A stretch of 64,000 nucleotides of DNA from a bacterium (GCA_029561455.1 JAKQIY010000062.1:114593-178592); one strand, 5' to 3'; positions 55,615 through 63,652 are shown, numbered from the stretch's first letter. Translations and numbers: made by a program. The notes: generated by a model not told the origin, from the sequence alone.

Positions 55615-56118
55615 CTAATTCTTTGGTATCTCCTGAACTGGTGGCAAAGCAGATGAGTGCTGGTAAATAACCTTCCAATTATTGTCTATTTTCTCAAAAA
55701 TAAAAGTAACCCCAAACTTGTCGATTTTCAATTGTTTTCCATCCTTAAGAGTCATGTTGAATTTGCCTTGCCAGGAGCAAATAACGATATTACCTGGCAG
55801 GAATCTAAACTCTTCTTTAGTGGTTGTAATCTTCATAGAAGAAAATGATTTGAACCACTCAGCATGCCCATATTTAGCCATTTGAAGATTGACCATCGAT
55901 CCATCAGTTGTGAAGAGGTTGAATTTAAGCGAGTCTGAATACGGTTGAAAAAGAGATTCAACATCCATGCTCTCGAGGCTTTGGAAGATTCTGTTGACAA
56001 CTTTTGTAATTTCTGTTTTCGCAGTCTCCTGCTCATGAGGAGTCATTTGTGCAGCTACTTGCTGAGTGTTTCCCAAAGCGAAAACCATGGCTAACATAAT
56101 GATAATTTTCGTTTTCAA
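55615..56118 (-). CDS. Secreted NTF2-like (SnoaL/DUF4440-type) protein
   Basis: The 167-residue protein has a signal peptide (ending QVAAQ). A single NTF2-like cone fold follows (AKTEITKVVNRIFQSLESMDVESLFQPYSDSLKF ... WKVIYQHSS). Such proteins bind small ligands or act as enzymes, but no catalytic set can be read. The start is a TTG with CAGGAG 6 bases upstream. Confidence 0.8.
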   Translation of the reverse strand: MKTKIIIMLAMVFALGNTQQVAAQMTPHEQETAKTEITKVVNRIFQSLESMDVESLFQPYSDSLKFNLFTTDGSMVNLQMAKYGHAEWFKSFSSMKITTTKEEFRFLPGNIVICSWQGKFNMTLKDGKQLKIDKFGVTFIFEKIDNNWKVIYQHSSALPPVQEIPKN

Positions 56119-56877
56119 AGCAGTCTCCTGTAAATAATGTTTGAAAAGTGAATATTTAGTAGCATATATGATAATAAAAAAGCGATTCCCTTTAACTACT
56201 CACATAACATATTATTATCTTCCAATTGTCCGAATCCTTTTTTTTACACATAGAAAACTTTATTGTTTTAGAAGGAAAAGGTGGTTTTTCTTATATAAGA
56301 AAATTTTTTTCCATAAACAAAAAACAATTTATCCTTTCTTTTGCAATCGCACATACTATATGCAAATACTGTTATATTTTAAGCGATTAACTATCCAACC
56401 AATTCATACAATTTTGGTTATAATTGTTCAAGTCTCACCTCTTTAGAAACCAAACCTGTCAAATCCCACTTAACTCTTTATATCATATAATATACAATAA
56501 AATCCCGCCTCACCCATGTCATAAAAATCCATATCGAATGGCGATAAAAGTAATGAACTTTTGCAGAAATATGCAAGAATTATTTTGTGAAAAAAGCTAT
56601 CAGTTGTCAGCTATCAGCCGTCAGAAGTGAAAAGTCAAACGTGAAAAGAAAGTTGTCGGTTGTGAAATATGAAACGCGAACAGTTGCTTGGGCCAGCGGC
56701 CCGAAAACATGTATCAATAATCACGAAACATAGTTTCGTGTCCAGGTTCCGCTCCAAACCGGAGTTTGGAGCGGAGAAAACCTCCGGTTTCCCGGCAGAG
56801 CCGAGTTGATTAAGATTCCGGTCAGAGACCCGGAACCAGGTAATAATCGTTCTTTGTAAGTCAAAAGAATTTTTTCG
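56119..56877. other. 760-bp intergenic region, AT-rich then repeats
   Basis: The first 450 bases are AT-rich with no gene. At 56594-56626 there is a tandem-like TATCAGTTGTCAGCTATCAG phrase. At about 56686-56710 a GGGCC/GGCCC palindrome is visible, at 56751-56780 a CGCTCCAAACC/GGTTTGGAGCG hairpin, and at 56787-56843 a P-family repeat ending GAACCAGGTAA. Confidence 0.65.
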
Positions 56878-58353
56878 TTATTTTATTTCAATGGCCAGAG
56901 CAAAATCACACGGCTTTTCATCAGGGATTTTTATAAGCAATCCATCTGTTTCAAGATGCCATTCTAGTTCGCCAGAATAACCAAGCAGGCTCACAGACCG
57001 GATTGCTCTTTCCAACAAACCGGCATTCGTTCCGAGAGATTTAATTTTAACCGATTTTTCCGGCACGGCCAGGGTGATCGCAAACAGCGTTTCGCCTTTG
57101 GTTGTGAAACGAATATCTTCAGCGACATTATCCTTGTTTTCATGCTCATTTAAAAAGCCCTCAACCACTTGTGTCGGGCCTTCGCCGTATATTTTCCACG
57201 GGCGTGTTTTGTAAATCGCGTCGCCGTTAATGGCGAGCCATTTTCCGATTTCCAGCAAACGCTCCTGCACCGGCTGTGGAATTTCACCCTCAGCCGTCGG
57301 CGTGATGTTGAGCATGACGCAGCCGTTTTTCGAAACCACATCTACCAAATAATCAATGAGGCGATCCGTTGATTTATAATCCGGCTCCTTTACATTACAC
57401 CAGGAATTCCAATCAATGGAATCATCGGTGAGCCATGGGAAATCCCTCTTTTCGCCCATGCGCGCGCGCTCCAAATCGAGGACGCCCGCGCCTTTGGCAA
57501 AATCTTCGGACTTGTAGGTGCAAACCACCTGCTTGCCCCACTGCCCGGCGCTATTATAATAATGCTGCAAAAAGGCGATCCGATATTTTTCTTTGATGAT
57601 GAACAGCTTGCTGTCAAAATAGACAAGATCAGGGTGATATTTATCCACAACCTCGACGGCGCGGTTCAGCCAGCGCTGATTAAATTTATCATCTGGGCGA
57701 ACAGTGGAATCGTTCCAGGCGGCATCGAATGCGCTGGTTGGCGCCGGCGGGCCATACAAATCTTCGTAAGACGGATTGGACGAGTCGGTATTTTTGTCCA
57801 GCGTCGGATACCAGGCATACAGCCATTGGTGATGAAAAGTCGTGACAAACTTTAAGTCCCTTTTGCGAATCGCCTTTTCAAGCTCACCGACGACATCGCG
57901 TTGCGGCCCCATATCCATGGCATCCCATGTCGTCAGCTTGCTGTCCCACATGGCGAATCCGTCTGCGTGTTCAGCCACCGGACCGGCAAAACGCGCGCCG
58001 GCTTGAACGAATAAATCCGCCCACTTTTCAGCATCGAATTTTTTCGCTGTGAACATGGGGATAAAATCCTTGTAGCCAAATTTATTTAGCGGCCCGTACT
58101 GCTCTGTGTGATAGGTGTTGATGTCATTGCCGGGGACGTACATCCAATGCGAGTACCACTCGGTTTTATATGCCGGCACGGAAAAGACGCCCCAATGAAA
58201 ATAGATACCGAACTTGGCGTCGCGGAACCACTCGGGCGTCTTATATGTTTGCAGGGATTCCCAGGTGGATTCGTATTTTTTGTGGGTTGTGCACGATGTG
58301 AACACTGAAATGATGATAATGTTGAATATAATATTCAGAAATATCTTTTTCAT
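56878..58353 (-). CDS. Alpha-L-fucosidase, GH29, lipoprotein
   Basis: The 491-residue protein has a lipobox in VFTSCTTH (Cys about 21). It shows the GH29 blocks WFRDAKFGIYFHWGVFSVPAY, GARFAGPVAEHADGFAMWDS, FVTTFHHQWLYAWY and PDLVYFDSK, whose Asp247 is at the expected nucleophile position. NCVML-type NGCVMLNITPTAEGEIP and a C-terminal beta-sandwich follow. It releases terminal L-fucose from glycans. The ATG has GGAG about 9 bases upstream. A neighbour of the other sugar enzymes, but separated from them by repeats on both sides. Confidence 0.95.
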   Translation of the reverse strand: MKKIFLNIIFNIIIISVFTSCTTHKKYESTWESLQTYKTPEWFRDAKFGIYFHWGVFSVPAYKTEWYSHWMYVPGNDINTYHTEQYGPLNKFGYKDFIPMFTAKKFDAEKWADLFVQAGARFAGPVAEHADGFAMWDSKLTTWDAMDMGPQRDVVGELEKAIRKRDLKFVTTFHHQWLYAWYPTLDKNTDSSNPSYEDLYGPPAPTSAFDAAWNDSTVRPDDKFNQRWLNRAVEVVDKYHPDLVYFDSKLFIIKEKYRIAFLQHYYNSAGQWGKQVVCTYKSEDFAKGAGVLDLERARMGEKRDFPWLTDDSIDWNSWCNVKEPDYKSTDRLIDYLVDVVSKNGCVMLNITPTAEGEIPQPVQERLLEIGKWLAINGDAIYKTRPWKIYGEGPTQVVEGFLNEHENKDNVAEDIRFTTKGETLFAITLAVPEKSVKIKSLGTNAGLLERAIRSVSLLGYSGELEWHLETDGLLIKIPDEKPCDFALAIEIK

Positions 58354-59003
58354 TCTATTGTCTCCAAAATTGTATGAAAAAGCTTGGCTCGGGATGTTTT
58401 TTTATAGTCCGATATAATTTCCACACATATTAATCAACGTTGCTACATCGCCATGCGCAGCGCCCAACTGGTGAATCCATTACCTTGCTCCAGGTCTCCC
58501 GGCCCAAACATCTCGTACCAAGTCTCCCGGCTTGGGACGCAAATTGCCAGCCTCCGGCTGAAAATAGAAAGGTTGATAACTTTCCGGTTTCCCGACGGCG
58601 CCGGTTGGGCAGGATCCCGGGCCGGAATCCCGGAAGCAGGTAACAATCCCTTTTACAATAATGATATTTTCAACCTTGTAAAATTTTTCATCAAAGGATC
58701 ATAATTTTAATCTTGGGCAAACCTGAGAACATGAATAAGATGATATTAAAGCAATAAATATAACACTCTAAATATTTCATATAAAATTTTCATTATTATG
58801 ATGAAAGTTAACGCGAATGCTGTGCTGCCCACTGATATTTTAAACAAAACTTTATAAATACATTAGAACTTGACTTAACCATAGAACGTTTATAAAATCA
58901 CCGCACTGAGGCGGGTCAGCACAAGCATAATGTTAACCACTCAGTGGTTTAATAATAATTAAGTTATTTATTGTTCACTTATTTTACATTGATTGATGAA
59001 ATT
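58354..59003. other. 650-bp intergenic region with repeat block
   Basis: A K/P block of about 170 bp lies at 58480-58648: core AAGTCTCCCGGCTT with outer GTACC/GGGAC arms, then TTGCCAGCCTCCGGCTG, then a CCCGG stem and GAAGCAGGTAA. AT-rich sequence follows, with a small palindrome AACCACTCAGTGGTT at 58935-58949. No gene is seen. Confidence 0.65.
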
Positions 59004-59237
59004 TTATACAGCGCTGGAAAGAATCATGTATTCAGCATAACTTTCACTTTCAGGTATAGGAATTCCATCCTCTTTTAATCCTTCAAGATGAAAATTAATA
59101 GCTTCATACATCTTTTCTTCAACTTCATCGCGGGTTGCTCCTACGGCTACGCAGCCGGGTAGGTCCGGAGAATAAGATCCAAAACCATCTTTACTTTTTT
59201 CAATAACAATTAGAAATTTTCTGATAGCTTTCTTCAT
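59004..59237 (-). CDS. hicB: HicB-family antitoxin
   Basis: The 77-residue protein shows FLIVIEKSKDGFGSYSPDLPGCVAVGATRDEVEEKMYEAINFHLEGL, the HicB partial RNase-H-like fold. No separate DNA-binding domain is present, so autoregulation may need HicA or another factor. It overlaps the hicA stop by 4 bases, a standard toxin-first order. AGGT is 5 bases before the ATG. Confidence 0.92.
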   Translation of the reverse strand: MKKAIRKFLIVIEKSKDGFGSYSPDLPGCVAVGATRDEVEEKMYEAINFHLEGLKEDGIPIPESESYAEYMILSSAV

Positions 59238-59419
59238 TTTAAACCTGCTTGCTTTAGTACACTGTTTAATGTCCCAGGGGGCATATCTCTGCCAAGATTT
59301 CCTGATATTGTAACTCTACCTGCTTTAAGGGGATGTTTATATTGTCGATGATCTCCTTTAGTTTTAACAAGGTACCATCCATCTTTCTCTATCATTATTA
59401 TTACTTCTCGAACCTTCAA
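59234..59419 (-). CDS. hicA: HicA-family mRNA interferase toxin
   Basis: The 61-residue protein has the family sequence VREVIIMIEKDGWYLV and the catalytic His24 in KGDHRQYKHP, followed by GTLNSVLKQAGL. HicA degrades mRNA when free of HicB. The start is a TTG at 59419. The pair is small, AT-rich and surrounded by repeats, so it is likely a mobile addition to the locus. Confidence 0.92.
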   Translation of the reverse strand: MKVREVIIMIEKDGWYLVKTKGDHRQYKHPLKAGRVTISGNLGRDMPPGTLNSVLKQAGLK

Positions 59420-59832
59420 TTATTTCTTTCCATATTGTACTATTACAACCAATTTATATTATGTGCGAAATAAAATCAATATAAAATTTTTAAATGTTTG
59501 ATTTGATTAAATATTTTAACTTATATTTCTATTTACCTCACTCCAGCGCTCCCGGCCCTAAGATCTTGTTCCAAGCCTCCGGTTTGGGACGCAAATTGCC
59601 AGCCTCCGGCTGAGAGATGGTTAAAAAGAAATTTACATACCTTTTCCACTATTCCGGCAGAGCTGGTTGGTCCTGGTTCCGGGCCGGAGACCCGGAACCA
59701 GGTAAAGTGTAGCACACCTTTACGTAAATACTTTAATCACAAACCCATACTACAATTCATGGATAAGAAGCTTTTTGCGAATTGGTTTCATAGGTGTACT
59801 ACACTTTCCCGATCAATTTTTCAGAATGCAAA
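59420..59832. other. Intergenic region with best K/P repeat copy
   Basis: Promoter-like AT-rich sequence upstream of hicA on the minus strand, then a K/P block at 59566-59705. That block holds AAGCCTCCGGTTT core arms, TTGCCAGCCTCCGGCTG, AGAGCTGGTTGG and a perfect 11-bp stem CTGGTTCCGGG/CCCGGAACCAG at 59673-59701. No gene. Confidence 0.7.
59673..59701 (+). repeat. P-family hairpin, best copy
   Basis: A perfect 11-bp stem (CTGGTTCCGGG) with loop CCGGAGA. Copies near 52720, 55590, 56815 and 58620 show the same GAGACCCGGAACCAGG end but with a decayed left arm. Confidence 0.7.
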
Positions 59833-61350
59833 TCACACTTCCAGTTCCCAACCGGGACGGTATTTCCTGTATACCAGCTTTTGCGCGTCGTCGTCATTGG
59901 TGATCTGCATTTTTTCCGTATCCCACAGCAGTTTTTTCCCGGCGCGCAAGGCAATGGTTCCCAGGCACAGGGTTTCGTTGAATTCCCGCGCCACTTCAAA
60001 GCGGGCGCCGGCCGGTTCGCCGCCGCGACACGCCTGCACCCATTGGTCGATCTCATCTTTGGGCCGGGGCAATGTTTGCGGGGGACGAGTAAATGCTTTC
60101 ATCGCCTTTTCCGGGATGATGCGGGGACTGTTACCGGAGAATCCGGCCAGAATTTTGCCCTTGTCGCCGACGAACAACAAGCCTTCTTCCGGCATGGCTC
60201 GCTTGTCCGATTCCAGTTCCTTAATTACCGGCGGACGAATACCGCCGTCGTACCAGTGCAGTGTAACCGGGGCCATGTCGCCGCGTTCCGGGAATTCCCA
60301 ATGCACTGTTGCAGCCTGAGGCAGAGATACTTTGTTCACTTTTTTTACCCAGGCGCTGCCTTCAATGGCCCAGTACACACTGGCGCTGGCTTCTACTGTA
60401 ACAGGCGCGCCCAGTTTCAAAATCTTCCAGATCTGGTAAAAACTGTAATGACCCATATCGCCCAGCGGTCCTGTGCCGAAATCATACCAGCCGCGGAAGG
60501 TGGCATGAGTATAAGCGCGGTGATAGGGCCGGTATTCCGCGGGACCCAGCCACAAGTCCCAGTTCAGACCATCCGGAACCGGCGGGGTATCTTGTGGATA
60601 TTCATACATGCCCTGCGGCCAAAACGGACGGGTTGTCCAGTTGTGTACCTCGCGTACCTGGCCGATAGCGCCGGCCCAAATCCATTCGCACAGCAGGGGA
60701 GTGGTTTGCATCGAGGCGGAGCAGAACATGTGGGTAGCGACGCCGGTTTCAGCGGCGGTTTTAGTCGCTAGTCGCACTTCGGAAATCACGTTGGAGATCG
60801 GTTTGTGGGTAATGACATGCAGGCCCTTACGCATGGCGGCTATGGCAATGGTGGCATGCAGGTGTTCCGGGGTTAAAATGACCACGGCATCGAGCCCTTT
60901 TTCCTTTTCCAGCATGTCCCGGAAATCTTCATAGGCATTGCAGCCTTTATAATCAGCAACTCCTTGTACATTTTTATAAAAAGTTTCCACCACTTCCTTG
61001 CCGACCATACGTCCGGCGCGGCAGCCGGTATTGCTTTCGCCCCAGGCAGGTTCGTTGATGAACATTCTGATCTTGTCGCGGATTTCATTAGGGGACCATT
61101 CGACATAATCCTGGCTGTCGCGGTTGACATCGCAAACTGCGGCAATATGGACGTCTTCGTGCCGCAGGAATTCCATCAATACCCGCAGACCCTGGGTGCC
61201 GGTACCGATATAGCCGATGTTGACCTTGTCCGATGGCGCGACATGTTTGGCGCCGCCCAGCACATGTGCGGGTACAACCATCATACTCAGCGCCGCGGCG
61301 GACGAGGCGCTCATAAACGTGCGCCGGTCGATTGTATTTTCTTTGTCCAT
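59833..61350 (-). CDS. Gfo/Idh/MocA-family oxidoreductase with Tat signal
   Basis: The 505-residue protein starts at the ATG at 61350 (AGGA 8 bases before; the frame opens five codons earlier). A twin-arginine signal DRRTFMSASSAAALSMM exports it folded. The N-terminal Rossmann domain has NIGYIGTGTQGLRVLMEF, and the conserved lysine region is ITHKPISN. A C-terminal domain as in other secreted Gfo/Idh/MocA proteins of FCB and PVC bacteria completes it. These enzymes oxidise or hydrolyse sugars, some with a bound NAD. A role in glycan breakdown fits the neighbours. Confidence 0.93.
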   Translation of the reverse strand: MDKENTIDRRTFMSASSAAALSMMVVPAHVLGGAKHVAPSDKVNIGYIGTGTQGLRVLMEFLRHEDVHIAAVCDVNRDSQDYVEWSPNEIRDKIRMFINEPAWGESNTGCRAGRMVGKEVVETFYKNVQGVADYKGCNAYEDFRDMLEKEKGLDAVVILTPEHLHATIAIAAMRKGLHVITHKPISNVISEVRLATKTAAETGVATHMFCSASMQTTPLLCEWIWAGAIGQVREVHNWTTRPFWPQGMYEYPQDTPPVPDGLNWDLWLGPAEYRPYHRAYTHATFRGWYDFGTGPLGDMGHYSFYQIWKILKLGAPVTVEASASVYWAIEGSAWVKKVNKVSLPQAATVHWEFPERGDMAPVTLHWYDGGIRPPVIKELESDKRAMPEEGLLFVGDKGKILAGFSGNSPRIIPEKAMKAFTRPPQTLPRPKDEIDQWVQACRGGEPAGARFEVAREFNETLCLGTIALRAGKKLLWDTEKMQITNDDDAQKLVYRKYRPGWELEV

Positions 61351-61490
61351 ATTAAAATTCCTCATGTTCGGGTTGTTAATTTCCGGGTTTGCAACAGGCT
61401 ATTATACAAGAATTAAATTCGAAAACCAAAATAAAATTTTTTGAACCGGTTCAAAATGACAATTTTTTACTTTGCATTTCCTTTAAAGAT

Positions 61491-61568
61491 GGACAAGATG
61501 TCCTGCATTATTTTACGCCCTGGATTATGAAATCCGCCGATGTCGGATCTGCGAACCAGGGCGATCAG
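61491..61568 (+). repeat. Two-hairpin GCGATCAG element, copy 3, with insertion
   Basis: Hairpin 1 is GGAC, loop AAGAT, GTCC. Hairpin 2 has CCCTGG/CCAGGG arms as in copy 2, but about 22 extra bases (61536-61557) with their own CCGATGTCGG mini-palindrome sit between AAATCC and AGGG. Flank GCGATCAG is intact. Confidence 0.75.
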
Positions 61569-61581
61569 TATTCTTTTTACT

Positions 61582-61705
61582 CATTGCCACGTCATTTATG
61601 ACGTGGGTAATATTATTATAATTAATTGACTTTAGTCAAAAACAGATTTTGGCTAAAGCCATATTTTTGTTTTATTTGTTCCACGACCTGAAGATCGTGG
61701 CAATG
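61582..61705. repeat. 124-bp multi-hairpin element, copy 1
   Basis: The ends CATTGCCACG and CGTGGCAATG are inverted repeats. Inside are small stems CCACGTCA/TGACGTGG, TTGACT/AGTCAA, TGGCT/AGCCA and CCACGA/TCGTGG. A copy of exactly the same length lies at 62251-62374 with scattered changes. Confidence 0.75.
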
Positions 61706-61849
61706 GTGGGGTTTTATAGAAAAGACCGGTCGTCGAGTCGGGCCGTAAATGGTTTAGGTAAACGGATTGTCCGGTAATATTACAGATTTTTAATAGCGGC
61801 AGATTCGGCCCATATCGAGACGACTTGACCTGGGGAGAGTTTGTAGTTT

Positions 61850-61871
61850 GTAGGTCGGGCCTTTGGCCCGG
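61850..61871 (+). repeat. GTAGGTCGGGCC palindrome, copy 2
   Basis: CGGGCC, loop TTT, GGCCCG, running directly into hairpin 1 of the two-hairpin element that starts at 61871. Confidence 0.7.
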
Positions 61872-61929
61872 CAGGACAAGATGTCCTGCATTATTTTACA
61901 CCCTGGATTATGAAATCCAGAGTGATCAG
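61871..61929 (+). repeat. Two-hairpin element, copy 4
   Basis: Hairpin 1 is GCAGGAC, loop AAGAT, GTCCTGC (61871-61889). Hairpin 2 is CTGGAT/ATCCAG (61903-61920), then TGATCAG. Compared with copy 2, hairpin 1 differs at paired positions (A-T for G-C), a compensated change. Confidence 0.75.
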
Positions 61930-61932
61930 CTT

Positions 61933-62032
61933 ATGTGCTACGCACCTCGGCCCAACGCAATTTTATAAATATGCAGGATAATCGGATTATTCCGGTATTT
62001 TGAGAGTAATGACTTGCAGGTGCGTAGCACAT
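61933..62032. repeat. MITE-like inverted-repeat element, copy 2
   Basis: Perfect 15-bp ends ATGTGCTACGCACCT and AGGTGCGTAGCACAT enclose 70 bp unlike the interior of copy 1 (4054-4148). Only 3 bases separate it from the preceding two-hairpin element. Confidence 0.75.
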
Positions 62033-62250
62033 TTTTACGAGGTATTAATCCACCCGCCATAACCATATATTATTACCAGGGTTGGAACCCTGGATTATTA
62101 TCCGCACCGGGATTGCACATAGATGGTTGGCATGGCATGATACCTGGGTTCGTTCTTTTCAGTAAACCATTATCGGCCCTACTCGACGACCGTTGCGTCA
62201 CCCACCCGCTTGTCATTCCGACGAGCGGAGCGAGGATGAATCTATTTGTT

Positions 62251-62374
62251 CATTGCCACGTCATTTATGACGTGGGTTATATTATTATAATCAATTGACT
62301 TTAGTCAAAAACTGATTTAGGCTAAAGCCATGTTTTTGTTTTATTTACTCCACGACCTGAAGGTCGTGGCAATG
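62251..62374. repeat. 124-bp multi-hairpin element, copy 2
   Basis: Same ends (CATTGCCACG/CGTGGCAATG) and length as the copy at 61582. One substitution in the last small hairpin (CGACCTGAAGGTCG against CGACCTGAAGATCG) restores perfect pairing. Confidence 0.75.
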
Positions 62375-62404
62375 GTGGGATTTTATGAAAAAAACCGGTT
62401 ATCT

Positions 62405-62429
62405 GGTACCAAGTCTCCGGCTTGGTACC
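62405..62429 (+). repeat. K hairpin, copy 4
   Basis: A perfect 9-bp stem GGTACCAAG/CTTGGTACC with loop TCTCCGG. The core AAGTCTCCGGCTT is shared with blocks at 55480, 58514 and 59566, but the outer arms are different there. Confidence 0.65.
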
Positions 62430-62697
62430 CAGCGACCCGGCTCCGCCGTAAAACTGAAAGAGTTGATGAATTTAAAAAGTAGCTTCAACAAATACTTGAC
62501 CTTTTAAAATTATTGCTCTTGTCGGTTTTTCAGTCAGTGACTGAGTACTTCCGCACCAAGCCGGAGACTTGGTACGAGAGCAATTTTTACTATGGCGCAC
62601 GTCTCGATACGTCCCGCCATGCGGGACTACTCGACGACCGGGGTACTCTTTAAATTAGGTCCCCGACTGTGTTTCTCTGCGTTCATCTGTGGTTAAT

Positions 62698-63078
62698 TTA
62701 TATCCAGCCGCGCTCTTTATAAAATTCTATTCCTTTGGCCAGCGCCGCGTCAATCTGCTCTGCCAGGGCGTCATCAAGGTGTTTGATATGAAAGCAGGTT
62801 TTACCCTTGAGAGTTTTGAAAAGTTCAGGAGAGAAAAATCTTTTCAGTGATTCATCTATATACAGTGGCATATAATAGAATCCCACATAACTGCTCTGGA
62901 TGATAAGTCCGGCAAAATACACCTCGGTTCGCATTTTGCCGGCGAATTCAACATTTTTGAATGACCACAGATCGTACTTGCTTTCCATGTCGATCTTGGG
63001 TTGTAACGGATTTTCATATTTTTGCATGATCTGTTTCAACCGGTTGTAAATGGCTACCAGTTCATTTTGTTGCGGCAT
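62698..63078 (-). CDS. DUF1801-like domain protein
   Basis: The 126-residue protein has the compact alpha/beta pattern of YdhG/DUF1801 proteins (RTEVYFAGLIIQSSYVGFYYMPLYID, KTLKGKTCFHIKHLDD). Function of the family is unknown. GGAG is 8 bases before the ATG. It ends 14 bases after the VOC protein gene, probably one operon. Confidence 0.75.
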   Translation of the reverse strand: MPQQNELVAIYNRLKQIMQKYENPLQPKIDMESKYDLWSFKNVEFAGKMRTEVYFAGLIIQSSYVGFYYMPLYIDESLKRFFSPELFKTLKGKTCFHIKHLDDALAEQIDAALAKGIEFYKERGWI

Positions 63079-63092
63079 GACCGAATCTCCAA

Positions 63093-63473
63093 TTATTTCA
63101 TTTGATTTTGTACCGATTCCAGGTATTCTAATAATCCGAACAAGTTGCCTTCCGTATCTTGAGCATAAGCATGGAATCCCAAACCGGGAATGGGCGTTTT
63201 TTGCATAACGATCTTACCGCCGGCCTGAACGATTTTTTGCAACGCCGCGTCAATCGATGAGACGTGAACGGAATTGACCGTGCCCTGGTTGGCAACCACC
63301 CGGTGTTTGATAGCGCCGTTTATACCCGTTCCCTTTTCATCCCTGGTACCCACCAGCCAATAATCCATCGGGCCCGCCCATTTTTGAATATCCCAATCAA
63401 ACACCTGTTTATAGAAAGATACCGCCCTCTCCGGATTTTCAGCGCTGATTTCGAAATGTATGACACGGTTCAT
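63093..63473 (-). CDS. VOC-superfamily (glyoxalase-like) protein
   Basis: The 126-residue protein opens IHFEISAENPERAVSFYKQVFDWDIQ, the VOC beta-alpha-beta pattern, and ends FHAYAQDTEGNLFGLLEY, with a conserved acidic residue and His. Members include glyoxalase-like enzymes and antibiotic-binding proteins; the specific role is unknown. GGGAG lies 6 bases before the ATG. Confidence 0.9.
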   Translation of the reverse strand: MNRVIHFEISAENPERAVSFYKQVFDWDIQKWAGPMDYWLVGTRDEKGTGINGAIKHRVVANQGTVNSVHVSSIDAALQKIVQAGGKIVMQKTPIPGLGFHAYAQDTEGNLFGLLEYLESVQNQMK

Positions 63474-63587
63474 GGTTTGCTCCCATATTGTTGATGATGA
63501 TCAGATTATGTAATATAACTCTGCAAATCCATGTATTCTTCCCGGAAAATACAAGTATGGGATAAATGTCCGGTATTACCCTGCGCA

Positions 63588-63612
63588 CCGGATGAATATC
63601 CGGCGCGATCAG
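63588..63612 (+). repeat. Two-hairpin element, copy 5 (hairpin 2)
   Basis: CCGGAT, loop GAAT, ATCCGG, one base, then GCGATCAG. The second hairpin stem differs fully from copies 2-4. The upstream hairpin is degenerate, but the linker (GGTATTACCCTGCGCA) resembles that of the partial copy at 62076. Confidence 0.65.
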
Positions 63613-63630
63613 ATTTTTATAGAATAATTT

Positions 63631-63652
63631 GTAGGTCGGGCCTGTGGCCCGG
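63631..63652 (+). repeat. GTAGGTCGGGCC palindrome, copy 3
   Basis: CGGGCC, loop TGT, GGCCCG, followed by GCAGGAC as in copy 2. Confidence 0.7.

Larger units (their letters stand above)
61351..62697. repeat. 1.3-kb repeat-rich non-coding region
   Basis: No gene. In order: element E3 (61491-61568), a 124-bp element (61582-61705), W palindrome (61850-61871), element E4 (61871-61929), MITE-like copy 2 (61933-62032), a partial two-hairpin element (62076-62120), and a half copy of the composite inner hairpin (62211-62243). A second 124-bp element (62251-62374) and two K hairpins (62405-62429, 62553-62575) follow. Some units touch or share bases, e.g. W ends inside E4. It separates the glycan genes from the last two genes. 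Confidence 0.8.

Noticed and set aside
58801..58857. 18-codon ORF downstream of hicB
   Set aside because: Very short, no ribosome-binding site and no conservation evidence.
52600..59832. Integron cassette array with attC sites
   Set aside because: The repeat blocks lack GTTRRRY/RYYYAAC core pairs, no integrase is visible, and some genes are longer than usual cassettes. Only a looser cassette-like pattern is claimed.
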